Shown here: in pieces, positions 1 through 5,756 of the stretch | Position numbering within the stretch: the stretch's first letter is position 1 | How the letters are laid out: each line of letters opens with the position of its first letter | DNA from: Anaerolineales bacterium | GTDB lineage: Bacteria > Chloroflexota > Anaerolineae > Epilineales > JAANWY01 | Reading direction: 5' to 3' | Assembly (NCBI GenBank): GCA_018263655.1 | Contig: JAANWY010000328.1 | Span: 1-7,822 of the forward strand | DNA: 7,822 bases | Translations under genes and position numbers: made by a program | Notes under the pieces: generated by a model | Told to the model about the DNA's origin: nothing | Seen by the model: the letters and a program-made list of their open reading frames with translations, nothing else | Database searches by the model: none

Positions 1-616
1 TCTGTTGTGGTACCCGGTGGAAGGCCGCAACGACATTCGCATTGCCCCCGACGCGCTGGTGGCCTTTGGCCGGCCCAAAGGCGATCGGGGCTCGTACTTG
101 CAGTGGGAGGAGGACGGGATCACGCCCCAGGTGGTGTTCGAAATCCTGTCGCCGGGCAATACCGCGGCTGAGATGGAGCGCAAGTTTCAGTTCTACCAAC
201 GCTATGGGGTAGAGGAGTACTACCTGTATGACCCGGACAGCGGGGAGCTGAGCGGGTGGCTGCGGCGAGGGGCGTACCTGGAGGAGATCGAGGAGATGGC
301 CGGCTGGGTGAGCGTGCGGTTGGGGATCCGGTTCGAGTTGGAGGGCGATGAACTGGTATTGTACCGGCCGGACGGGGAGCGCTTCGCGACGTTTCAGGAG
401 TTGATGGCGCAGCGGGAAGAAGCGCGCCGGCAGGCGGAGCAAGAGCGCCTGCGGGCAGAGCAAGCTGAGCAACAAACGGGGGAAGAGCGCCAGCGGGCAG
501 AACAGGCCGAGCAGCAAACGGAGAAAGAACGCCAGCGGGCAGAACAGGCCGAGCAGCGCGCCGAACGATTTGCAGCACAACTGCGGGAACTGGGTGTGGA
601 GCCGGCAGACGAATAA
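1..616 (+). CDS. Uma2-family endonuclease-like protein, copy 1 (5' truncated)
   Basis: The reading frame is open from the window edge (first full codon at 2), so the gene begins upstream; relative to copy 2 the first 51 residues are missing. The visible part matches the Uma2 family (formerly DUF820), which has a PD-(D/E)XK nuclease-like fold. Visible family signatures are an APD motif, FEILSPGNT, then a Lys in ERKFQFY, and GVEEYYLYDPDSGEL. The C-terminal third is an Arg/Glu/Gln-rich coiled coil with a 14-residue (two-heptad) repeat, ending in the same GVEPADE tail as copy 2. The encoded tail is 35 residues longer than that of copy 2. Uma2 proteins are abundant in Chloroflexota and cyanobacteria and their biological role is not established; nuclease activity is inferred from fold. 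The TTG at 5 is only the first possible start inside the window and is not the true start. Confidence 0.85.
   Translation, partial: LLWYPVEGRNDIRIAPDALVAFGRPKGDRGSYLQWEEDGITPQVVFEILSPGNTAAEMERKFQFYQRYGVEEYYLYDPDSGELSGWLRRGAYLEEIEEMAGWVSVRLGIRFELEGDELVLYRPDGERFATFQELMAQREEARRQAEQERLRAEQAEQQTGEERQRAEQAEQQTEKERQRAEQAEQRAERFAAQLRELGVEPADE
446..571 (+). repeat. 42-bp tandem repeat encoding coiled-coil heptads
   Basis: Three consecutive 42-nt units (446-487, 488-529, 530-571) encode R-x-RAEQAEQQT-type 14-residue blocks. Units 2 and 3 are nearly identical until about 558; the end of unit 3 diverges into the conserved C-terminus. Each unit is two heptads, so copy-number changes keep the coiled-coil register. 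Copy 2 of the gene lacks this expansion. Confidence 0.85.
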
Positions 617-677
617 CTCGAGGCGCATTCACAAGTTGGGAGCGGGACAGACCTCGGAGGGCTATGAGCATTTGACT

Positions 678-683
678 GGAGAG
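678..683 (+). promoter_or_regulatory. Ribosome binding site for Uma2 copy 2
   Basis: GGAGAG sits 7 nt before the ATG at 691. It supports that start over later internal ATG codons such as the one encoding Met22. Confidence 0.7.
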
Positions 684-690
684 TGTATTT

Positions 691-1353
691 ATGGTTATCC
701 AAGCACCTGTAGCAGAGACCGAAATCGTCTATCCCGAAAGTGACGGACAGCCCATGGCCGACAACACCCAACAGTTCCGCTGGATCGTCACCATCAAGGA
801 GGGATTGGACGCGCTACTCCCGGATACGTTTGTGGCGGGCGATCTGTTGTGGTACCCGGTGGAAGGCCGCAACGACATTCGCATTGCCCCTGACGTGCTG
901 GTGGCCTTTGGCCGGCCCAAAGGCGATCGGGGCTCGTACTTGCAGTGGGAAGAGGACGGGATCGCGCCCCAGGTGGTGTTCGAAATCCTGTCGCCGGGCA
1001 ACACCGCAGCCGAGATGGAGCGCAAGTTTCAGTTCTACCAGCGCTATGGGGTAGAGGAGTACTACCTGTATGACCCGGACAGCGGGGAGCTGAGCGGGTG
1101 GCTGCGGCGAGGGGCGTACCTGGAGGAGATCGAGGAGATGGCCGGCTGGGTGAGCGTGCGGTTGGGGATCCGGTTCGAGTTGGAAAGAGACGAACTGGTG
1201 TTGTACCGGCCGGATGGGGAGCGCATCTTGACGTTTCAGGAGTTGATGGCGCAACGGGAAGAAGCGCGCCGGCGGGCAGAGGAGGCTGAGCAGCGCGCCG
1301 AGCGCTTTGCAGCACAACTGCGGCAACTGGGTGTGGAGCCGGCAGACGAGTAG
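691..1353 (+). CDS. Uma2-family endonuclease-like protein, copy 2
   Basis: A complete 220-residue protein of the Uma2 family (PD-(D/E)XK-like fold). Candidate active-site residues are Asp68 (in APDVLV), Glu98 (in FEILSP) and Lys112 (in ERKFQFY), followed by the family hallmark GVEEYYLYDP. About 30 C-terminal residues (from near REEARRRAEEAEQ) form a short coiled coil. The ATG at 691 has a GGAGAG ribosome site 7 nt upstream. From residue 52 onward it is almost identical to the preceding gene at DNA level (constant offset of 842 nt through about position 1272). The few amino-acid changes include V69 for A, A92 for T, R for G in the ELERDEL stretch, and the short tail. This points to a recent tandem duplication. 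Only 74 nt separate the two genes, so cotranscription is plausible. Function is inferred from family only. Confidence 0.88.
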   Translation: MVIQAPVAETEIVYPESDGQPMADNTQQFRWIVTIKEGLDALLPDTFVAGDLLWYPVEGRNDIRIAPDVLVAFGRPKGDRGSYLQWEEDGIAPQVVFEILSPGNTAAEMERKFQFYQRYGVEEYYLYDPDSGELSGWLRRGAYLEEIEEMAGWVSVRLGIRFELERDELVLYRPDGERILTFQELMAQREEARRRAEEAEQRAERFAAQLRQLGVEPADE

Positions 1354-1426
1354 AGTGTGGCCAAAATCCGCATGTGTCAACAGCCCCCCATCATCGTAGT
1401 AACGCCTTCATTCCATAATCAATCTC

Positions 1427-2935
1427 ATGTCCCATCTCCTCAGCATTGATCTCGGAACGTCCTCCGTCAAAGCGCTGTTAGCCACAGATGCCGGCGAAGT
1501 TGTGGGCGCCGGCAGCGCGGCGTACCCCATCCACCACCCGCAGCCAGACTGGGCCGAGCAGGAGCCAGATGAGTGGTGGCAGGCTACTGTCACCGCTGTG
1601 CGCCAGGTGCTGGCGGCCGCGGACGCTTCCGAGTCCGTCGCTGCCATCGGCCTATCTGGGCAGATGCACGGCACCGTCCTGCTGGACGAGTGCGGCGAGC
1701 CTCTGCGCCCGGCCGTCATCTGGCCCGATCAGCGCAGCCGGCGGCAGGTACAGGAGATCACGGACTTGGTGGGTGCCGAGCGTCTGATCGAACTCACCGG
1801 CAGCCCCGTGGCTACGGGCTTCCAGGCGGCGACCGTGCGGTGGGTGCAGCAGAAAGAGCCGGCTGTGTGGCGACAAGTGCACCACATCCTCGTCCCGAAG
1901 GACTATGTGCGCTGGCGCCTCACCGGCCGCTACGCCACCGATCCCAGCGACGGCTCCGGCGCGCTCCTGTTGGACGTACGAAGGCGAGACTGGGCACCTC
2001 ACTTGCTGAAAGCGCTAGAGATCGATCCCGAAGTGCTCCCTCCCGTGCAGCCGTCCGTGGCCGTCGCCGGCGAGCTCGATGGGTGGGCGGCCGAGGCACT
2101 GGGGCTCCCACCCGGCGTCCCCGTCGTCACCGGCGCAGCCGACACGGCGGCCAGCGCTGTCGGGGCCGGCATCGTCAGCGCCGACACGTTGTTGCTGACG
2201 CTCAGCACTGGCGGACAGCTCGTACTGCCTGCGGGTGAGGTGCGCGTGGACCCGGCCGGCCGCATCCACACCTTTTGCGGCGCCTTGGAGCCGGCGGACG
2301 ATCAGGCCGGCTGGTATCAGATGGGGGCCATTCTCTCGGCCGGCATGGCGCTGCGCTGGCTGCGCGATCAGGTATTGGGCTTGCAGGGCGAAGATGCCTA
2401 CGCGCGGATGACGGCGTGGGCCGAAGAGGTGCCGGCCGGCGCAAACGGATTGCTGTTCTTGCCCTACCTGGTTGGTGAACGCACGCCCCACATGGACCCA
2501 CAGGCGCGCGGGCTGCTCCTGGGCTTGACGCTGCGGCACGGCCAGGCCGAGCTGGTGCGCGCCGTGATGGAGGGTGTGGTGCTGGCTTGCTTCGATGCTT
2601 TCAGCGTACTGGCTGAGTTGGGAGCTGCCCCGGCGCGCATCGTGTTGGCCGGCGGGGGCGCGCAGAGCCGGCTGTGGCAGCAGATTGTGGCCGACGTTTT
2701 CGGTTTGCCCGTCCAGCGGCTGGAAGTAGCCGAGCAATCGGCGGTCGGTGCGGCGTTGATGGCCGGGGCCGGCATCGGCCTGTTCGAGCTGGAGCCGACC
2801 GCTCAGGCGTGGGCCGGCTATGACGACCCGGTTGAGCCCAGTGATCGACGCCACGCTTGTTATCAAGATATACTTGCGCTTTTCCGCGATGCTTACCAGA
2901 AACACCGCGAGGATTTTCGCCAATTGGAGGAGTGA
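1427..2935 (+). CDS. xylB: Xylulokinase (FGGY carbohydrate kinase)
   Basis: A 502-residue FGGY kinase that would phosphorylate D-xylulose with ATP to xylulose 5-phosphate in the cytoplasm. The E. coli XylB is about 484 residues. Domain order is intact: the phosphate-1 motif IDLGTSSVK at 7-15 with Asp8, the xylulose-binding GQMHG at 78-82 typical of XylB, VPKDYVRWRLTG near 156-167, the catalytic-base Asp239 in TGAADTAAS, FLPYLVGERTPH at 344-355, and the adenosine motif LAGGGAQSRLW at 407-417. The ATG at 1427 places the first beta strand directly at the N-terminus, but no Shine-Dalgarno is visible upstream. A CATAAT hexamer ends 7 nt before the ATG, so a leaderless mRNA is possible. The stop lies 4 nt before the next gene, whose ribosome site is inside the xylB end, indicating an operon. 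Another ketose as substrate cannot be excluded, though the QMH residues favour xylulose. Confidence 0.92.
   Translation: MSHLLSIDLGTSSVKALLATDAGEVVGAGSAAYPIHHPQPDWAEQEPDEWWQATVTAVRQVLAAADASESVAAIGLSGQMHGTVLLDECGEPLRPAVIWPDQRSRRQVQEITDLVGAERLIELTGSPVATGFQAATVRWVQQKEPAVWRQVHHILVPKDYVRWRLTGRYATDPSDGSGALLLDVRRRDWAPHLLKALEIDPEVLPPVQPSVAVAGELDGWAAEALGLPPGVPVVTGAADTAASAVGAGIVSADTLLLTLSTGGQLVLPAGEVRVDPAGRIHTFCGALEPADDQAGWYQMGAILSAGMALRWLRDQVLGLQGEDAYARMTAWAEEVPAGANGLLFLPYLVGERTPHMDPQARGLLLGLTLRHGQAELVRAVMEGVVLACFDAFSVLAELGAAPARIVLAGGGAQSRLWQQIVADVFGLPVQRLEVAEQSAVGAALMAGAGIGLFELEPTAQAWAGYDDPVEPSDRRHACYQDILALFRDAYQKHREDFRQLEE
2926..2932 (+). promoter_or_regulatory. Ribosome binding site deciding the aldolase start
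   Basis: GGAGGAG, a near-perfect Shine-Dalgarno inside the last codons of xylB, lies 7 nt before the ATG at 2940. It fixes the start there; an in-frame upstream ATG at 2820 would add 40 residues encoded inside xylB and has no family support. Confidence 0.85.
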
Positions 2936-2939
2936 AATC

Positions 2940-3986
2940 ATGCCCCTCATCAGTGATCCGCAAGCCGTTGAGGAGGTCTACAATCGCGCAATCCATGCCG
3001 GCATCTGTCTGGCAAACTTCTGCACCTCGAACCCTTACACTACCGAAGCCATCCTGCGCTCGGCCTACGAGTTCGGTCAGGCTCACGGGTTCAAGGATAT
3101 CCCCATCATCGTCTCCGCTACCGCCAACTACGCCATCGAACCTCAGTTGGTAAGCTACACACATCTGAAGGATGTTCGGTTGGGCATGCAGGCGCTGATA
3201 GACGACGTGGAGATGATGCTGTCGGCCGGCAGCCCGTACGCTGACCTGCTGGTGATGCTGCACTTGGACCACGGCCAGCCCGAAGCCGATCGAGACGTCA
3301 TCGAGCGTGCTATCGACAAATACGCCACGATTATGTACGACGCGTCGGAGTGGCCGCTGGACGAGAATGTGCGCATGACGCGCGAATTCGTGGAACGCAC
3401 GCGCGGCCGGGTGCTGGTCGAGGGTGCAGTGACGGAGATTGCCCAGGCTGAGGACCAAGTGGACGCCCCCCTCACCTCACCCGAAGAAGCCGAGCGATAC
3501 TTCCAGGACACGGGCGTGTTCCTCGTCGTGCCGGATCTGGGCACGGAGCATCGCGCGACGGGCGTCGCCGCCCACTACGATGGCCAACGCGCTCGAGCTA
3601 TCACGGAACGCATCGGCAAGCGCATCGTCCTCCACGGCTCGTCCAGCCTCCGCGATGAGGACATCCCTCACCTGGCCGCGGATGGTGTCGTCAAGGTCAA
3701 TGTCTGGACCACTTTTGAGCGGCTGGGCGGCCAGGCCGTGGCCCGCCACGTGCTCCGTCAGTTAGGCAACGTCCTGACTGAGGACGAACTCCGGGCGTTG
3801 CACGCCCAGGGCGTCATAGGCAATCGGTACTTCGATCCCGATTATGTCGCTGATGTGTGTGATGGCGACCTCGGACCCAAGTTGGGCGGTCTGCGCGAAG
3901 AGGGCCGGCGCGATGCCTGGCAGGCGGCCGTCGTCGAGCGCATGGCGTTCTATCTGGACCATTTCAACTACGCAAACTGGCAATAG
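2940..3986 (+). CDS. Class II ketose-bisphosphate aldolase family protein
   Basis: A 348-residue zinc aldolase of the fructose/tagatose-bisphosphate aldolase class II family. Members cleave a ketose bisphosphate to dihydroxyacetone phosphate plus an aldehyde. Visible family positions are LHLDHG at 107-112 (catalytic Asp110, zinc ligand His111), YDASEWPLDEN at 133-143, Glu161, the AED acid motif with Glu171, zinc-ligand His204 in LGTEHR, His232 in VLHGSSS, and KVNVWTT at 252-258. The loops differ from classical FbaA: HG becomes HR at 204-205, HGGSG becomes HGSSS at 232-236, and NxDTD becomes NVWTT. These loops hold substrate phosphate, so the true substrate may not be fructose 1,6-bisphosphate. 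A separate class I aldolase gene lies just downstream, which supports a specialised role. It is translationally coupled to xylB (4-nt gap). The stop codon overlaps the target duplication of a miniature element. Confidence 0.85.
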   Translation: MPLISDPQAVEEVYNRAIHAGICLANFCTSNPYTTEAILRSAYEFGQAHGFKDIPIIVSATANYAIEPQLVSYTHLKDVRLGMQALIDDVEMMLSAGSPYADLLVMLHLDHGQPEADRDVIERAIDKYATIMYDASEWPLDENVRMTREFVERTRGRVLVEGAVTEIAQAEDQVDAPLTSPEEAERYFQDTGVFLVVPDLGTEHRATGVAAHYDGQRARAITERIGKRIVLHGSSSLRDEDIPHLAADGVVKVNVWTTFERLGGQAVARHVLRQLGNVLTEDELRALHAQGVIGNRYFDPDYVADVCDGDLGPKLGGLREEGRRDAWQAAVVERMAFYLDHFNYANWQ

Positions 3987-4131
3987 AAGTATGTAACTAC
4001 TCAGGCACTTCGTACCTATACAAGAAGAGACCGGAAAAATGGGGTCCGTGGGGGGCGGCCGCCCCCCACGGACCCCATTTTTCCGAATTTCTCTACTGCA
4101 AGGGCGGTAACCTGAGTGGTCACAGATGTAT
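3985..4131. mobile_element. IS66-like miniature inverted-repeat element 1 with degenerate target duplication
   Basis: The element proper is 3993-4123 (131 bp). The left end GTAACTACTCAGG (3993-4005) faces an inverted right end CCTGAGTGGTCAC (4111-4123), 11/13 complementary. Flanking octamers AGAAGTAT (3985-3992) and AGATGTAT (4124-4131) match 7/8 and look like a mutated 8-bp target duplication. The left end is identical to both ends of a second element at 5309-5450. IS66-family transposons are known for ends starting GTAA and 8-bp duplications, so a non-autonomous IS66-derived element is inferred. It contains no coding capacity and carries a 54-bp palindrome at its centre. The left flank starts within the stop codon of the upstream aldolase. 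Confidence 0.7.
4032..4085. terminator. 54-bp perfect palindrome, possible bidirectional terminator
   Basis: Bases 4032-4058 are the exact reverse complement of 4059-4085, with no spacer; the centre is GCGGCCGC (4055-4062). On either strand the transcript would form a very GC-rich hairpin (GGGGTCCGTGGGGGGC arm) preceded by an A-run and followed by ATTTTTCC. That is the form of a bidirectional intrinsic terminator. It lies 46 nt after the class II aldolase stop and would end the xylB operon transcript. It is also the core of miniature element 1, so termination may be a by-product. Confidence 0.7.
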
Positions 4132-4162
4132 AAGTGATAGAATAGGAGAGAGTATACAACCC

Positions 4163-5182
4163 ATGACAAAACACGAACTTGAATCCACTGCTCAAGCCCT
4201 CGTCGCAGAAGGCAAAGGCATTCTGGCTGCTGACGAGAGCACGGGTACCATCACGAAACGGTTGGCAAGCATCAATGTTGAGTCCACTGAGGAGACGCGC
4301 CGCACCTATCGCGAGCTGTTGTGCACCACGCCCGATATGGAGGAATTCATCAGCGGCGTGATTCTGTTTGACGAGACGATTCGCCAGGCGGCCCAGGATG
4401 GCACACCGCTCTCCGAAGTGCTTTCGAGCAAAGGCGTCATGCCCGGGATCAAGCCCGACAAGGGCGCCAAGCCGATGGCCGGCTTTCCAGGGGAGAGGGT
4501 CACAGAGGGTCTGGACGGCCTACGCGACCGTCTTACCGAATACCGTGACCTGGGTGCGCGTTTTGGCAAGTGGCGAGCTGTGATCGCCATTGGTGAGGGC
4601 ATCCCGACCCGAGCCTGTATCGACGCCAACGCCCACGCGCTGGCTCGCTACGCCGCCCTATGCCAGGAGGTGGGACTGGTGCCCATCGTCGAACCCGAGG
4701 TGCTGCTGGATGGGGATCATACCATAGAGCGCTGCGCGGAGGTAACGGAAGCCACGTTGAGGAGCGTCTACGCCGCGCTCTTCGAGCATCGGGTGGTGTT
4801 GGAGGGCACGTTGCTCAAGCCCAACATGGTGCTCTCTGGCAAGGATTGTTCGGAGCGGGCAGGCGTAGAGGAGGTGGCGGAAGCGACCGTGCGCACCTTG
4901 CGTCGGGCTGTGCCGGCGGCCGTCCCTGGCATTGTCTTCCTGTCCGGTGGGCAGAGCCCGGTGGAGGCCACAGAGCATCTGAACGCCATGAACGCCATGG
5001 GCGATCAGCCCTGGGAACTCAGCTTCTCGTACGGGCGGGCGTTGCAGCAGCCGGTGCTGAAGGCATGGCTAGGGGATACCGGCAATGTCGTAGAGGCCCA
5101 GAAGGCCCTCTACCACCGGGCCAAGCTCAACGGTGCGGCGCGGTACGGCGAGTATACGAAGGAGATGGAAGAGGCCGCCTGA
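4163..5182 (+). CDS. Class I fructose-bisphosphate aldolase (eukaryote-like, Schiff-base)
   Basis: A 339-residue cytoplasmic glycolytic aldolase that interconverts fructose 1,6-bisphosphate with glyceraldehyde 3-phosphate and dihydroxyacetone phosphate. It aligns without gaps to animal aldolases over most of its length. Visible residues are GILAADESTGTI at 19-30 with Asp24, GIKPDKG at 95-101 with Lys97, KWR at 136-138, VEPE at 176-179, the Schiff-base Lys219 in LLKPNM, SGGQS at 261-265, and FSYGRALQ at 288-295. By my alignment these correspond to rabbit Asp33, Lys107, Lys146, Glu187 and Lys229. The protein ends in EMEEAA and lacks the C-terminal tyrosine of vertebrate enzymes. The start ATG has GGAGAG at 4145-4150, a slightly long 12-nt spacing. 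It is flanked by two miniature elements and followed by its own terminator, so it appears to be a separate transcription unit; no convincing promoter is visible. Confidence 0.93.
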   Translation: MTKHELESTAQALVAEGKGILAADESTGTITKRLASINVESTEETRRTYRELLCTTPDMEEFISGVILFDETIRQAAQDGTPLSEVLSSKGVMPGIKPDKGAKPMAGFPGERVTEGLDGLRDRLTEYRDLGARFGKWRAVIAIGEGIPTRACIDANAHALARYAALCQEVGLVPIVEPEVLLDGDHTIERCAEVTEATLRSVYAALFEHRVVLEGTLLKPNMVLSGKDCSERAGVEEVAEATVRTLRRAVPAAVPGIVFLSGGQSPVEATEHLNAMNAMGDQPWELSFSYGRALQQPVLKAWLGDTGNVVEAQKALYHRAKLNGAARYGEYTKEMEEAA

Positions 5183-5208
5183 CGCCGAAGGCGAAATGAC
5201 GGGATTCG

Positions 5209-5268
5209 CCAAGATACCAGGCCCTCGATTCGTCGAGACTCACATCGGGGTCCTGGTATCTTGGTTTT
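5209..5268 (+). terminator. Rho-independent terminator of the class I aldolase gene
   Basis: The 13-bp perfect arms CCAAGATACCAGG (5209-5221) and CCTGGTATCTTGG (5252-5264) are followed directly by TTTT. The 30-nt loop contains its own hairpin, CTCGA-TTCG-TCGAG (5224-5237), with a stable UUCG tetraloop. It begins 26 nt after the stop codon. Confidence 0.85.
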
Positions 5269-5300
5269 GGGGCGCTGAAGATAGTCTGCCCAGAACGAAG

Positions 5301-5458
5301 GCGTCTTGGTAACTACTCAGGTGACCGGCACTTTGTCTCGAAATACTCAGGATGACGAGGTATGCCAGGTGTTGAAAGGCTTTCTGGAACCGATGTTTGT
5401 AAGTGCCGGTCACCTTGGCGGTCTTGAAGTGTAGCTGCCTGAGTAGTTACGCGTCTTG
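5301..5458. mobile_element. IS66-like miniature inverted-repeat element 2 with perfect 8-bp target duplication
   Basis: The element proper is 5309-5450 (142 bp). Its ends GTAACTACTCAGG (5309-5321) and CCTGAGTAGTTAC (5438-5450) are perfect 13-bp terminal inverted repeats. A second inverted pair, GGTGACCGGCACTT (5320-5333) and AAGTGCCGGTCACC (5401-5414), lies inside. Exact octamers GCGTCTTG flank it at 5301-5308 and 5451-5458. GTAA ends and an 8-bp duplication fit the IS66 family, so this is inferred to be a non-autonomous derivative moved by an IS66-type transposase elsewhere. The perfect duplication suggests a fairly recent insertion. The centre contains GAAAG-G-CTTTC (around 5374-5386), a small potential hairpin. 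No transposase fragment is visible. Confidence 0.85.
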
Positions 5459-5532
5459 CTTGAAAGAGAGCCCCGTTGCTCGATAAGGCGCTCCATCTCG
5501 TCATAGATCATTAGATTACGTCTCGCGATGGG

Positions 5533-5580
5533 CGAAGGTCTCCTGACCGAGCCCGTTTCGCCTCGGTCAGGAGACCTTCG
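5533..5580. repeat. Strong 19-bp hairpin without U-tract
   Basis: The arms CGAAGGTCTCCTGACCGAG (5533-5551) and CTCGGTCAGGAGACCTTCG (5562-5580) are perfectly complementary around a 10-nt loop. With mismatches the pairing extends outward to GAT/ATC (5527-5529 with 5584-5586). No T-run follows on either strand, so an ordinary intrinsic terminator is unlikely. It could be a processed-RNA structure, a REP-like repeat, or a barrier upstream of the promoter at 5639. Confidence 0.6.
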
Positions 5581-5617
5581 GCGATCAAAAGGCCGTCGCT
5601 AGGGCAAATCTAACAAT

Positions 5618-5643
5618 GTCAAGTTAATTATAGATCACTTGAC
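5618..5643. promoter_or_regulatory. Candidate operator: inverted repeat overlapping the -35 box
   Basis: GTCAAGT (5618-5624) and ACTTGAC (5637-5643) form a 7-bp dyad with a 12-bp AT-rich spacer. The right arm covers the -35 hexamer TTGACC (5639-5644). A second dyad, GACCA (5641-5645) with TGGTC (5655-5659), lies in the promoter spacer. Such placement fits repressor binding, possibly by one of the downstream small proteins; this is inference. Confidence 0.45.
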
Positions 5644-5667
5644 CACTCCGCCCCTGGTCGCTATAAT
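5639..5667 (+). promoter_or_regulatory. Sigma70-type promoter of the small-gene pair
   Basis: TTGACC (5639-5644), a 17-bp spacer, then a perfect TATAAT (5662-5667), preceded by an AT-rich stretch TTAATTATAGAT. Transcription would start near 5674-5675, so the mRNA begins almost exactly at the first leader repeat (5681). Confidence 0.8.
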
Positions 5668-5680
5668 CGATCTAGAGCGG

Positions 5681-5748
5681 AGGGCTGGTGAAGTGATTGC
5701 TGGGGAACCTACTTGAAATCACAGCCTAACGCCGGCCTCAATTCCAGA
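5681..5748 (+). repeat. 68-nt leader repeat, copy A
   Basis: It matches 5959-6026 at 65 of 68 positions. It contains a potential hairpin with GTGATT (5693-5698) pairing to AATCAC (5717-5722) and an outer GGCT/AGCC pair (5683-5686 with 5723-5726). Its first bases can be read as CTG GTG AAG TGA, like the Leu-Val-Glu-stop end of the downstream small gene in copy B. This suggests copy A carries the relic end of a lost upstream copy. It lies just before the first small gene. Confidence 0.8.
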
Positions 5749-5750
5749 TA

Positions 5751-5756
5751 GAAGGA
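5751..5756 (+). promoter_or_regulatory. Ribosome binding site deciding the first small gene's start
   Basis: GAAGGA lies 8 nt before the ATG at 5765. The in-frame ATG at 5756 overlaps this site and has none of its own, so 5765 is preferred. Confidence 0.65.

Noticed and set aside
446..571. A CRISPR-like or minisatellite array
   Set aside because: The 42-bp units are contiguous, in frame and encode coiled-coil heptads; there are no spacers.
2820..2939. An N-terminal extension of the class II aldolase from the ATG at 2820
   Set aside because: The segment lies inside the xylB C-terminus, has no aldolase similarity, and a GGAGGAG site precedes the ATG at 2940.
4129..4158. Promoter for the class I aldolase gene (TATAAG, TAGAAT or TATACA as -10 candidates)
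   Set aside because: None of the candidates has an acceptable -35 box at 16-18 bp, so no promoter can be supported from sequence alone.
3762..4169. Minus-strand reading frame of 135 codons spanning the 54-bp palindrome
   Set aside because: It is antisense to the class II aldolase end and passes through the miniature element; no family resemblance.
3985..5458. A composite transposon formed by the two miniature elements carrying the class I aldolase gene
   Set aside because: The outermost flanking octamers AGAAGTAT and GCGTCTTG do not match, while each element has its own matching flanks; separate insertions explain the data.
5313..5504. Minus-strand reading frame of 63 codons across the second miniature element
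   Set aside because: It lies almost wholly within the inverted-repeat element and has no recognisable domain or ribosome site.
5269..5514. A minus-strand gene interrupted by miniature element 2 (a reading frame from the ATG near 5512 rejoins after removing the element and one target duplication)
   Set aside because: The rejoined frame stays open but runs through the terminator and antisense to the class I aldolase gene, lacks a ribosome site, and open frames are common by chance at this GC content. Kept as a remote possibility only.
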